Assembly (NCBI GenBank): GCA_963580285.1
Contig: OY757010.1
Coordinates: 217,106,204-217,170,203, forward strand
Reading direction: 5' to 3'
DNA: 64,000 nucleotides
Source of the DNA: Lucinisca nassula
Taxonomy: Eukaryota > Mollusca > Bivalvia > Lucinida > Lucinidae
The translations under genes were made by a program, and so were the position numbers. The notes below the pieces were generated by a model. That model worked only from the letters and a program-made list of their open reading frames with translations, was not told the origin of the DNA and did no database searches. Shown here in pieces: positions 23,121 through 32,650 of the stretch. Position 1 is the stretch's first letter, and every line of letters starts with the position of its first letter.

Positions 23121-23689
23121 TTTAAACCTGTGACCTTCTGGCTTTGTTCACTGATACTGACTGATCTGTAGGCGCTTTTGAGGTCAACTTTGGCAAAGTA
23201 GCAGCCCTTTGTCATTCTAGAGGCTGCATCATCCACAGTTGAAAACTTCTGTTGCCAGTCAGTTGAGCAGTAATCGTTTACTGCACAACCGACTGGCCGA
23301 GAACAGTCATGTATCAGGCGAACATCCCCATCCGGCTTCGGAATGACCCCTAGTGGGCTAATTATCTCTGGAGGGGTATCGCAAATAACATAATTGCCTA
23401 ACGATATTTCTTTGAGTATTTGTTCTGAAGCCTTTTTGTATAATGCGCTTTGGGGCCTTGCAGAGGGGTGATTATCCGATGACACAGGGGAGATAACTGC
23501 ATCCGCATCAATTATGTCAAACCCATTTTTGATGCCATGCAAAATGAACTCCCTATCCGGGTCACCAGACAATTCCTGTTCCCAAGCCGACAACTGAAGG
23601 CCCGGGGAGGGCTGGACCTCGATGCCTAGTTTTTTTCTGTCATGTGTGTCATGACTGTGTGTTTCTTGCCACAGCCTGGCACAATACAT
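23072..23689 (-). CDS. Reverse transcriptase (N-terminal part) of the Ngaro-like element, frame-broken
   Basis: 205 codons overlapping the end of Gag in another frame. Recognisable RT blocks are PLGVIPKPDGDVRLIHDCSRP and FAKVDLKSAYRSVSI (the first catalytic aspartate, motif A), then KVTGLKW, after which the frame runs into an unrelated tail and stops. The continuation is the frame opening at 23120. In intact relatives RT and RNase H form one ORF, so this copy is best read as a recent frameshift or short deletion. Programmed frameshifting is unlikely because conserved linker residues are also absent. Confidence 0.85.
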   Translation of the reverse strand: MYCARLWQETHSHDTHDRKKLGIEVQPSPGLQLSAWEQELSGDPDREFILHGIKNGFDIIDADAVISPVSSDNHPSARPQSALYKKASEQILKEISLGNYVICDTPPEIISPLGVIPKPDGDVRLIHDCSRPVGCAVNDYCSTDWQQKFSTVDDAASRMTKGCYFAKVDLKSAYRSVSISEQSQKVTGLKWQYICVILSFVLGQN

Positions 23690-24795
23690 TCATGACGGAA
23701 GCTGCAGGTCTGATGAGTACACCCCTTAGAGGAGTTGAAATTCCTGCAAATGGGGCTGTCCCTCTTAGGTTTTTCTTGCTTGCCTCCCGTTGGTTTTGGG
23801 CCAACAGGCTTTTTGACCCCCTGAGAAGGTTGCTTGTCACGAGGCTGCAGGCAAAGTGTATGCAAATGTTGGACGTCAGTCCCCCATCGAAACCCCATTT
23901 GTGCTTGTAACTTGCGGTATTCTCTGTCGTATAAAAGTACGGACATTAAACTGAACCGCTGGACAAGTTGGTACACCTTGGTGGTGTAAGATAGGTAATC
24001 CAGCATAGACGGGCCCCCCAACTTGTTTTCCCCTGACAACTTGTACAGGATGGCAAGGTTGGCGATTGACCACTGACTTAAAGTCAGATTCTCCAACCTT
24101 GGTTTCTTAGGGCCTGATTTAAATACAAGTTGCTGCACCCCTTGCTCACTAATAATAGTTTCTTCCTCAACGGTGCCCTGGACAAAGTCGCAAATGTCAT
24201 AAAAGTCTGTAACTGACTTACCCGTGGCTGTGGAAAGATGGATCTGGGGGTCATTCCAACTGGGCTGACGATGCTGTCCCTGGGTCTGTTCCGGGGTGGC
24301 GACGAATGAGTTCGCTGGGGGCTGTGCTGAAATCAGTTCTTGTTGTTGCGCCATCATGTTGCTCATGATAGCTGCACCGTAAAGGTCTGCTGATGTTGAC
24401 TGGTCCTGCCGATGACCAGTCTGTGACGTTGGGAGGGCTGTCCCGGTCGTGGTAGCTGCAGCCTGGCTGGGTCCCTGGCCAGACTGTGTGGTTGAGTCCT
24501 TTTCGGTAGTCTGCGATTGGCCGCGCAGAGTTTTCACAAGATGTGAGATCAGTCTTTGTTGTCCAGTAGGGATTTCGGGGCCTTGTAGGTCCTCTGGCTC
24601 TGCTAATGCTAGTGCGTAGCAACTTGTGAAACCCCTTTGTACTAATTCATTCGCGCATCCACGAAGGACCTTATTTTGCGTCAAAAACTGCACCAAAAAT
24701 TCCTCATCAGAGGTTTGGTTTTGGTCCCCTGTGGTACTATCGTTGTTAGACATTGTTAAGGCGATAACTGCTTCAAAAAAGTCTGAGGAACGCAT
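23626..24795 (-). CDS. Gag-like ORF1 of the Ngaro-like element with CCCH finger
   Basis: 389 codons. The N-terminal two thirds are low in recognisable domains, with a Gln/Ser/Thr-rich stretch at about residues 95-185. The C-terminus has a CCCH zinc finger, C350-X8-C359-X4-C364-X3-H368, followed at once by C370-X4-C375-X3-H379-X4-H384, which looks like a second metal knuckle. These sit where retroviral-type Gag proteins carry nucleic-acid-binding knuckles. Position before RT, the overlap with the RT frame and the basic linker before the fingers (KPTGGKQEKPKRDSPIC) support a nucleocapsid-like role. Intact in this copy. Confidence 0.85.
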   Translation of the reverse strand: MRSSDFFEAVIALTMSNNDSTTGDQNQTSDEEFLVQFLTQNKVLRGCANELVQRGFTSCYALALAEPEDLQGPEIPTGQQRLISHLVKTLRGQSQTTEKDSTTQSGQGPSQAAATTTGTALPTSQTGHRQDQSTSADLYGAAIMSNMMAQQQELISAQPPANSFVATPEQTQGQHRQPSWNDPQIHLSTATGKSVTDFYDICDFVQGTVEEETIISEQGVQQLVFKSGPKKPRLENLTLSQWSIANLAILYKLSGENKLGGPSMLDYLSYTTKVYQLVQRFSLMSVLLYDREYRKLQAQMGFRWGTDVQHLHTLCLQPRDKQPSQGVKKPVGPKPTGGKQEKPKRDSPICRNFNSSKGCTHQTCSFRHECIVPGCGKKHTVMTHMTEKN

Positions 24796-24863
24796 TCAAA
24801 TTTTAACGTTTATTTTGGCGGGCTCAAAATCGGCGCCTTAATGTTTTTTTGAAAACGTGCACA

Positions 24864-25073
24864 TCACTGGCTAGACTCGCCACAGAAAAAACAACTGTCC
24901 TCATCACAAAAGGCCGAACAGTCTAAAATCCTACACATTAATGCCTCAAACACATTTGCTGAATCAAGCAGGTATCCGAACAGTTTTGTTTCTTCCTTTC
25001 TGCTCATTTTATACCATCTTGGAATGCCAAAAATGGTCCGCACAATGTCCGCTCGTGATGCTAATTTGAACAT
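24864..25073 (-). CDS. Small ORF upstream of Gag (hypothetical)
   Basis: 69 codons from the ATG at 25073, ending in a cysteine-rich tail (CSAFCDEDSCFFCGESS). It lies on the coding strand of the retrotransposon between Gag and a TTAA site at 25082. I do not recognise the product. It could be a leader ORF of the element or chance; no start-site evidence. Confidence 0.25.
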   Translation of the reverse strand: MFKLASRADIVRTIFGIPRWYKMSRKEETKLFGYLLDSANVFEALMCRILDCSAFCDEDSCFFCGESSQ

Positions 25074-25081
25074 TGCCAAAG

Positions 25082-25175
25082 TTAACCCTTAGTTTGCCAA
25101 CGGGCCCTTTTGCGGCCCACCGTTGTACCTCTTTGAGTGCCAACGGGCCCGTTTTGGGCCCATTTTGGAATGAAG
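25082..25175. mobile_element. Single piggyBac-like terminus
   Basis: Reads TTAACCCTTAGTTTGCCAAC, then a second subterminal block GTGCCAACGGGCCCGTTTTG about 50 bp on. TTAA followed by CCCTT and repeated TGCCAACG blocks is the terminus style of piggyBac elements. No matching right end was found before 29271, so the element is truncated or the other end has diverged. Confidence 0.55.
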
Positions 25176-25569
25176 ATTTCTCGTAGATTTCAAGGAGACA
25201 GCTGTCTATATTTGGTAGATTTCTGAAGATAAAACCTTCTAATATTAGGTTCGTGTGTTCGTTTTATCGCACGCACACCGAGATGATTACTATTTCCAAC
25301 GAATGAGACATACCCTATGCTATATTTTTCTTTTGTTTTCCCGCTTGTTGTCAAGTAACGTCATCGTTTGACGTACGGCGGCAAAATGAACGCTTACGTC
25401 GCGTCATTTAGCGGGTGGTTGTTTCAAAAGTGCGTAAAAAGTGAACCAGTAATTTGGCAAAAGTATGCATTTTCTATCGGCTGGATACGTTTTCATGGGG
25501 ACAAAATGACACTACATAAATAAAGATTTAATTAGTACCTGCAATGTTCGCTTCGTTTCTAATTCTCCC

Positions 25570-25790
25570 GTAATAAAGCCAAAACGGCTTTATATCGACT
25601 GCCTATTCGAAATTTGCAAAATTGCAGTATGTTTCCTCTGGCTTTCTTTGCCGGATCATTACAGGGTCACTGATGAGGCTTTATTAGCCGAAACTACGTA
25701 GTATGACCCATCTTCTTTCTTATGAATGTTTTCATTGCTCTTAAAGGAACTCATTTTTGATTTTTATTATAAACACTGAATATTTTTATA
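25570..25790. repeat. Dispersed repeat, inverse of 37680..37870
   Basis: About 180 bp including GACTGCCTATTCGAAATT, GGATCATTACAGGGTCACTG and GCTCTTAAAGGAACTCA is found in reverse complement at 37.7-37.87 kb with few differences. Non-coding. Confidence 0.8.
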
Positions 25791-26007
25791 TTCGTCCGTG
25801 GTTTTTAACTAAGCGTTTTTTTTAACTTTACTTTGATAGTCAATGCTTCTCATATCGCTCACTGTCGAGCGGTTATTTCTCCAAACTTTGAATCACGCTT
25901 TCTGAACCAAAACAGTGTTTCATTGTTCTGAGCCTTCATATTCATCTTCAGCACAACTAACAAGTTCTTTTTTATATATAAAAATAATCAGCTATCAGAT
26001 TGATGTC

Positions 26008-26280
26008 ATAACGGGCCTCCGTGACCTAGTGGATAAGAGCGCTGATCAATAGGTCTCTCACCGCTGAGGGTTCGAGCCTCGCTGGGGTCACAATTGAGAC
26101 GCCAAGTTCTGCAAGGTCATGTGGTTTTTCTCCGGGTACTCCGGTTTTCGCCCACCTCCGATTAACGATCGGCTCGATATGAGTGGAATAATCGTGAAAG
26201 GGCCGTAAAACTAAACCCCCCCCCCCCAAAAAAAAAAAAAAAAAAAAAACACAGCAAAAAAAAAAAAAAAAAAAAAAAGA
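26008..26280 (+). mobile_element. tRNA-headed SINE with poly-A tail
   Basis: The head GGGCCTCCGTGACCTAGTGG...GGTTCGAGCC fits RNA polymerase III box A and box B spacing. The body carries TTCTCCGGGTACTCCGG and GGGCCGTAAAACTAA, and the end is C- and A-homopolymer. It lies inside the long leader of the Ngaro-like element. Confidence 0.8.
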
Positions 26281-26460
26281 TTTTTTCTGACATTTTTCTG
26301 ATGAAATTTTGTGATATTCTTCTTATTTTTTACAACAAACATAGATGTATGGTGCTAATTAGAACTGCCCATTAAACCTACAACCTATGGGTTCGAGCAG
26401 AAATAGAGATATTAATGTAGAACGCCGTAAACCCCACTTTTCTCTATATGTGTTTCGGGG
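26281..26460. mobile_element. Degraded ACGAAAACACGCC-family MITE half
   Basis: TGATGAAATTTTGTGATATTC, a GTGCTAATTAGAACTGCCC core relic and CGTAAACCCCACTTTTC occur in family order. It precedes the tandem array derived from the same family. Confidence 0.55.
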
Positions 26461-26739
26461 TTGGACAGCCTCAGAAATTCCCGCAATTTCTCGCTCTGTT
26501 GAATGAATATTTTGTCAGGTCGTTTGTTCAAGAAGAATGCATGGACAGAGGTCAAGAACACGATACGAGTGTCAGAGCTGTAGAAGGGGCCTACACATCC
26601 ACTGCCGACAAAACAATGACTGTGTTTTTAATTAATTGCATTTTATGACGTAGGCTATGCACTTCTAAGTTCCACTTTAAGTTCCACTTTATAAAGGAAA
26701 AGTGGAGTTGACATGGGTTTACATTACTTTTCTTATTTT

Positions 26740-27735
26740 TGCTTACGAACATAGGTAGTGGGTACTCGATAGAGCCACCTCAAATTTTATTTGACAGTTC
26801 GAACGAGCACCGGAATGGATGCAAGCGTTAGTACCAAATCTTTGAGGCAGTTCGAGCGAGCAAAAAAAATCCGTTGGTACCACATCATTGGTGTAGTGCG
26901 ACGGAGCTCCAGGAGTCTATGTACTCGATGATTCAGCATCAATGAGGCAGATCGAATGCATTCGTTACATGTAATACCGCATCAGCGAGGCGGTTCGAAA
27001 AACCACCTAAAAATTATGTACCTTTTAGTACCGCGTCATTGAGGTAGTTCGAACTAGTATCAATGAACTAGCACCAATGAGTATATGCACTCATTAATTA
27101 GTGCCGTATCAATGAGACAGTTCGAACGAGCATAAAAATGTATGCACTCGTAAGTTCCGCATTTATGAGCCATTTCGAATGAGCACCAAGAATGTATGCA
27201 ATCCTTTGTATCGCATGAATGAAGTAGTTCGTATTTATAAGCACCAATACACTCGTCTGTACCGCATCAATTATGCGGCTCGAACGAGCAGCCAGCCAGA
27301 ATCTATGTACCCGTTAGTGCCGCATCAATGAGGCAGTTCATACGAGCACACATATGCTATGTACCCGTTAGTACCGCATCAATGAGGCAGTTCTAACGAG
27401 CACCCGAAATCTGTGTACCCGTCAGTGCCGCATTAATGAGGCAGTTCGAAGGAGCACTAAGAGACTGTGTACTCGCTCATTAGTACCGAATGAATGAGAC
27501 AGTTCCAACAATTTATGCACTCGTGAATTCCGCATTAATGATGCAGTTCGAACGAGCACCAGCAATTCATGCTCTCGCTAGTACCGAATCACTGAGGCAG
27601 TTCGAAGGAGCACAAATAGACCATGCTACCGTTGGCACCACATCATTGATGCAGTTTGATGGAGCATCAAGCGTATATGCACCCATTAGTGGCACATCAA
27701 TGAGGCAGTTCGAACGAGCATCATGAATCTATGTT
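26740..27735. repeat. Minisatellite-like array derived from the MITE hairpin core
   Basis: About 18 diverged units of 50-65 bp each combine an ATGTACTCGTTAGTACCGC-like half with CATCAATGAGGCAGTTCGAA and CGAGCACC. Both halves correspond to the central hairpin of the ACGAAAACACGCC MITEs (GTACTCGTTAGAACCGCC and GAGGCGGTTCTAACGAG). A 78-codon frame within it merely follows the repeat. Confidence 0.75.
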
Positions 27736-27792
27736 ATCTTGTATAAACTTCTTGGGCGAAATATGCAGTGCCATCCTGAATTTAAATCATAT

Positions 27793-28065
27793 ATTTGTTT
27801 GAGGTTTAACATCCCCGTCAACACTATACAGGTCATTTTTGGAGACATTGCTTCCAATGTTATTGGACTTATACTAGACATTGGGATGAAATGACATCTC
27901 AAGCTCTGCAAACCAATGAAACCAAAAGGGTTTATATGCACGCACGGTCAGATTCGGACCACTTCGCCAGGGCAGGCTTTGACCCCAGTATTCATGTGCG
28001 GTCGGTTTCAGCTTTGCGTGGAAGCATCGTGCAGTCCAACCTATTTCTTCGAGCCCCGATGGCAC
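27793..28065 (-). mobile_element. GGGGCTTGAAGAAAT-type retroposon, reverse copy
   Basis: From the inverse tail (TTTGAGGTTTAACATCCCCG) to the head region near GCCCCGATGGC. Somewhat diverged. Confidence 0.7.
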
Positions 28066-29270
28066 TGAATACAAACAAAATGTGTGTAAGAACCTCCCAA
28101 ATAGCAGTAGTAAATGCTTCCGTTCATTGATCATATGTATGGGATTTGCGTACAGTGAGAAAAATTATTGCAATAAATAGCCTCTTACTTTAGTATCATT
28201 CGACTCATGTTTAGCCGTGTGAAATGGTCTTTGGTGTGCACGATGCGACCTTATATTATTTCATTTTCTTATTTTATTTTTATGTGTTATTGTCGCTATT
28301 TAGGATAACCCCTGCTTACATTTTATGCCTAGAGAGTTTGGCTAGAGATATTTGCGAGTGAGTAAGTGTGTTTGAGTATTATTTTCTCCATTGTGGCTGG
28401 GAACTTATTCCATAGATATCAATGAGAAAGCCCGTTGCTATAGAGATGGTGTATATAATATTCTGTGGCCTCTGTTTCGAAAAGAAGTCGGTCAGGAGTG
28501 CGCTTCATTTGCTTATCCCCGAAATTATCTCAAATACCTAGTAATTTGAACAATTGATGGGCCAAGGCCAAGGGGAAAATACATTCATCTATATGCGCCT
28601 GTGAGGCCAACATAAGAGTATAATTAATGCGACAAACAATGAATGAAACAAACAACTCAGCAAAAAGCTATTGTCTCAAGTGCAGCAGTTTTATTTCTTT
28701 ATTCCTTTCTTTCTTACTTCATTATGATAAGTCTTATTTTGCATTTTTCACAATAGCAAAACATGATTGTTTTGTCGTATTCAAACCCTAAGAAAAAAAA
28801 GGACAGCATCAAAAGATGCATTTCTGCGTCTTCGATAACTGCATTTACACTCAGTGATGTAAAGTGCGTTTGGTCTCTCAAAACAGGTGTACAAAGCACT
28901 GCCATACCATTCCTTACGTGATAATGCGAAAATAATTCTTGTATAATCCATAATAAAAGTGCAAGATATCTATGCAAAACGCCGAATACTTTTTGAAAGA
29001 CCCCGCGGGAAATGAATGAACGTCATCTGGATAACGTCGCGTTCAGTTTGGTCCCACTGACGTTGCTAAGACTGATACACAAGACGCAGTGTAACGTTGT
29101 ACGTTTGGCACTTTCCAGTAAATGACGTTGGCACTTAAAAGGTTAAAATCCAGTGAAATTATTCCACGAATGAGTCACGTATAAAATATTCCAATAAGTG
29201 TTCTTTAAACTGTATATAGTTTGTAATTGCTAACGATATAACGAAAACATTTTGTTAACAAAATTTCTCT
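28066..29270. other. Unexplained part of the retrotransposon leader
   Basis: About 1.2 kb without recognised repeats or exons, apart from an AACGTTG-rich patch at about 29020-29110. It lies between the retroposon and repeat A1. Confidence 0.45.
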
Positions 29271-29802
29271 TAACAAAATTTCTCTAAGGCATGTCCGATC
29301 ACAAGCGTCGATTTTTTTAAACTGACGCTCAAATTTCAAAGCAGCCGTTAGAGAGCGGCGCTAAATTTGATTGGCTGGCCATTTGAAAAACAAAGGATCT
29401 GATTGGTGTGTGGTTACCCATGTTATAAACAGGAGAAGGCGCGCCACGATTGGTTGACGATATGCAGGTCATGTGATACCTCGCGCGCGAAATGAGAAAT
29501 GAAACAGAAACAAATTAAAGCCACAGTACTAGAAAATGAATGATTAAAACACCTCTCCCACCACAAAAGTATAATGCACAAGAATGCCCATGACCTTAAT
29601 ATATTCTATTCTGTTCGGTCCGGTACCGGTAGTAGATCCCGGCAGTTAATGGGCTGATCTCGTATGAGCCGGGACTACGCGAGACCATAACAAATATGGC
29701 CGACAGGAGCATTCAATATTGACAAGTATATTTTTCAATATCTTAAATGGATGTAATACGGACGTTAGCAGGTTTAAATTAAAATTAATCATAATCTTTC
29801 AA
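29271..29802 (-). repeat. Split direct repeat A1 (outer left end of the element)
   Basis: A 532-bp partner of A2. At its inner edge a 16-bp piece (TTAACAAAATTTCTCT) is tandemly duplicated at 29255-29286, which is not the case at A2. Confidence 0.95.
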
Positions 29803-30300
29803 ATAAAATGGATCATGATAAAAATGCTACATTTTCGGATGCAGATTAGGGGACTGCAAAGAGTAAGATAGCTATTTCTCAGATAGAGTGTAAATTAATT
29901 GGAAAGGCATAGACAATTCCTCCTCACTTGTCGGCTACCGGAAAAGAAATTCTTTATTCTTGCCTTTGAAAATAGCCCTACACCATTTGAAAGAAAGGCC
30001 CGCTTCGAAAGAAACGGCGTAGGTAACACAGGAAAATATATGAACACAAAAACTTCAACATACAAAACACAAACCAAGACATACATCATCATATAAATCC
30101 CGGTGAATGACTATATGTGAACAGAACACAACTCACCATATAGGCATTGGAAAGTAACTGTGATAGAATATGTAACAAATCACTGGGTGGAAGGGCGTGG
30201 CGTGAATAGCCGCCGTTTTATGACGTCGCCGTAAGATTCTTTATTGTAGCCGGTGAAACATTAAATACATTACGACTTGATACAGTGTGTGTGCGCGCGT
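29803..30300. other. Flank of the retrotransposon, no gene seen
   Basis: Contains a roughly 20-bp hairpin, CTACACCATTTGAAAGAAAG...CTTCGAAAGAAACGGCGTAG, near 29980. No exon was recognised. Confidence 0.4.
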
Positions 30301-30310
30301 GCGTGCGTGC

Positions 30311-30362
<52 letters not shown>

Positions 30363-30638
30363 ATCACGACGGTGTCTGGTTGCGACAGGGAGCTCAATGC
30401 TCACTTTTATAGTGCTGCCTCACTGAAGTATCATGTCACAGACACATTACATGATACCACACCCAGTCACATTATCCTGACACTGGGTCGACCAGTCCTA
30501 GCTCTACCCCGTAAATCTGAGCGCAAAGCGAGGAGCAGCAGTACCATTCTTAACGACTTTGGTATGTCGCGGCCCGGATCGAACCCGTGACCTCCCGTTC
30601 CCCGGAGCGGACACTCTACCAACTGAGCTATCGGGGCC
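30283..30638 (-). mobile_element. tRNA-headed SINE (GGCCCCGATAGCTC type) with (GT)n tail
   Basis: On the minus strand the head at 30638 reads GGCCCCGATAGCTCAGTTGG, with box B GGTTCGATCC. The body has CTAGGACTGGTCGACCCAG and GCAACCAGACACCGTCG, and the tail is a (CA)n microsatellite, seen here as GT at 30307-30358. Other copies: 36853 (plus) and 50533 (minus). Confidence 0.85.
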
Positions 30639-30691
30639 GGTTAGAGTTGATACAGTCGATACTGTTGGTGATTTTTCTTCTTATAATGGCA

Positions 30692-30812
30692 AGAAGCCTC
30701 AGCGGTGTAGCGGTTAACTTACTCGCTTCATAAACCAGGGGTCTTGGGTTCGAGTCCGGGCTTCTCGGATAAGACAATGTCTCCGTATGACTTTAGCTGT
30801 TGATGGGACGCA

Positions 30813-30895
<83 letters not shown>
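30692..30895 (+). mobile_element. tRNA-headed SINE (GAAGCCTC type) with (CA)n tail
   Basis: AAGCCTCAGCGGTGTAGCGG, then GGTTCGAGTCCGGGCTTCTC, then TCCGTATGACTTTAGCTG, GATGGGACGC and about 80 bp of (CA)n. It is the plus-strand sibling of 6956. Confidence 0.8.
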
Positions 30896-30896
<1 letters not shown>

Positions 30897-31245
30897 GAAA
30901 GAGATCAGCTCTAGTGTGATTTGCAACGCGCCCGTGTTATTATACTTTACAAATGACCTCCAAACTGTGATTTATTATTCAAGAAATCACTGCAACAGCT
31001 GATCTGTTGCTTAAACAACGCCCTCTTGCGACGGTCAACAGGAAAACTCGGTCACCCGCCCTCACTCAGCCTTAGTCTCAATACATATTCAAACATAATA
31101 GCAATTTCATCTGTTTCTACACTTCCATTCATTTTACTCTTTTTCCTCTGTCCCTCATTTATCTCCTCTATCTTTTTTCTCCCTGTCCCTCACTTATCCC
31201 CTCTATCTTTTTTCTCCCTTTCTCTGGGAGACGAAACAAAATGAC

Positions 31246-31545
31246 CCACAGTGGGGCTTGTAGAAATAGATTGGGCTGCATGGTGCTTCCGAGCAGAGCC
31301 AATACCGACCGCACGAGTACCGACCGCACGAGTACGTAAACTGCTTAGAATGTCTAGGCCTGCCCAGGCAAGGAGGTGCGAGTGGTCCATGCATATAAAC
31401 CCGTTTGGTTTCATTGGGCGACAGGGCTTGGGATGTCATTTCATGTCATTGTCGGGTAGAAGACTCACAAAATTGGAAGAAGCGTCACCAGAATGACCTA
31501 CATAGTGCTGACGGAGACGTTAAACCTCAAACAATAACAAAATAG
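31246..31545 (+). mobile_element. GGGGCTTGAAGAAAT-type retroposon
   Basis: A full body with a duplicated CCGACCGCACGAGTA segment in the middle, ending GACGTTAAACCTCAAACAAT. Confidence 0.75.
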
Positions 31546-32479
31546 TCCCCATGAAGGACTCCTATATGTCCGATATAAAAACGCCGCAGTTGAGAATACA
31601 GGGCCCAGCTGTTCAGAATTAACAACATCGTTGGGGGTGGTTGGGTGGGACAAAGGTGATGTGTTGTATCGTGCATCACCGGGGCGTCCAAATGATATTT
31701 GCTTACAGTTGGTCAAGTTCCGCTGCCCTTGCAGCAAGTAAAGGGTAGTGGGGGAATGCTATTTCATCTGTTTCTACACTTCCATTCATTTTAATTTTTC
31801 TCCCTTGTCCCTCACTTATCTCCTCTATCTTTTTTCTCCCTTTCTCTGGGAGACGAAACAAAATTACCCACAAGAGTTGACGTGTCGTTAAATCCAAAAC
31901 AGTCTCAATAACGACATCGTTAGTTGTTGAAAGATCGTTGAAACTTTGGACATTTAAGGGGAATGGGAACACCTTCAGGGGAGGCAACTCCTGCAAAAGT
32001 ATTTTTGTCTCCGATGTCAATAGGGGTCAACTCTTAAAGGAAAGAAATTGGTCCTGAGGAGCAAATTGTTTCCTTTAAGAATAGACCCCTATTTCGGCAG
32101 GACTGAGCCTATAGAGAAGCGAACGCGAAGTCCCGAAAGTTATCTCCCTTTGAAAAATCTGCCAGTTGTTCCCATTCCCCATACGATGGTAAATATCCAG
32201 AAAAAAAAATAACAGAATTTTAGATATTGTACTTGCTAGAAGAGTTAACAAATTGACCTCTAACGACCTCGTTAAGCTTATGATGCCTTGATCAACTGAA
32301 CCTTGTTGTCGATCGTTAACATATCGTTAAAACTTTGATCATTTAATATGGCAAATATGGAAACAGTTTTGCTAAAAAAAATGTGATATTGACTTTGTTA
32401 GCTAATGTACTTACTAGACCATTTAATTTTTTGGTCACTAACGAGTTCTTTAAGTTAACAATGCTTTGAACGTCTGGGC

Positions 32480-32645
32480 CCAGGGGCCAGGTGTTCAAAC
32501 CTAACGATGTCGCTAGTTAACGAATAGCTAAAGCTTCGATCATTTAATATAGAAAATATGCTAATAATTTTGCTGTAAAAAATGTGAGCAGCTTTTGCAA
32601 ATGCAAAAGCTGCTCACATTTTCAGCAAAAATACCAAAATTTTAG
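32480..32645. mobile_element. CCAGTTGTTCAAA-type hairpin MITE, half copy
   Basis: The left terminus GGGCCAGGTGTTCAAACC and the central hairpin GTGAGCAGCTTTTGCAAATG are present. The right half is missing where the CAGTAAAA MITE begins. Confidence 0.65.
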
Positions 32646-32650
32646 ATCAG

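Larger units (their letters stand above)
18964..29802 (-). mobile_element. Ngaro/PAT-type tyrosine-recombinase retrotransposon with split direct repeats
   Basis: Read on the minus strand, the order is A1 (29802-29271), leader, Gag, RT/RNase H, tyrosine recombinase, B1 (20810-20489), A2 (20489-19958), a 672-bp spacer, and B2 (19285-18964). A1 and A2 are 532 bp and appear identical. B1 and B2 are 322 bp with about one difference. B1 abuts A2 with a one-base overlap, as expected if the B1A2 block stores the junction formed when the linear ends circularise. No target duplication is visible, as is usual for YR elements. Structure and gene content together are diagnostic of the order DIRS, Ngaro/PAT branch. 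The 4.2 kb leader is unusually long, and RT carries a frame lesion. Confidence 0.9.

Noticed and set aside
27490..27726. 78-codon ORF in the 27 kb repeat array
   Set aside because: Residue pattern repeats with the minisatellite unit; no start context or homology.
19958..29802. LTR retrotransposon with 532-bp LTRs
   Set aside because: The interior encodes a tyrosine recombinase rather than a DDE integrase, there is an additional B repeat pair, and no target duplication or TG..CA ends.
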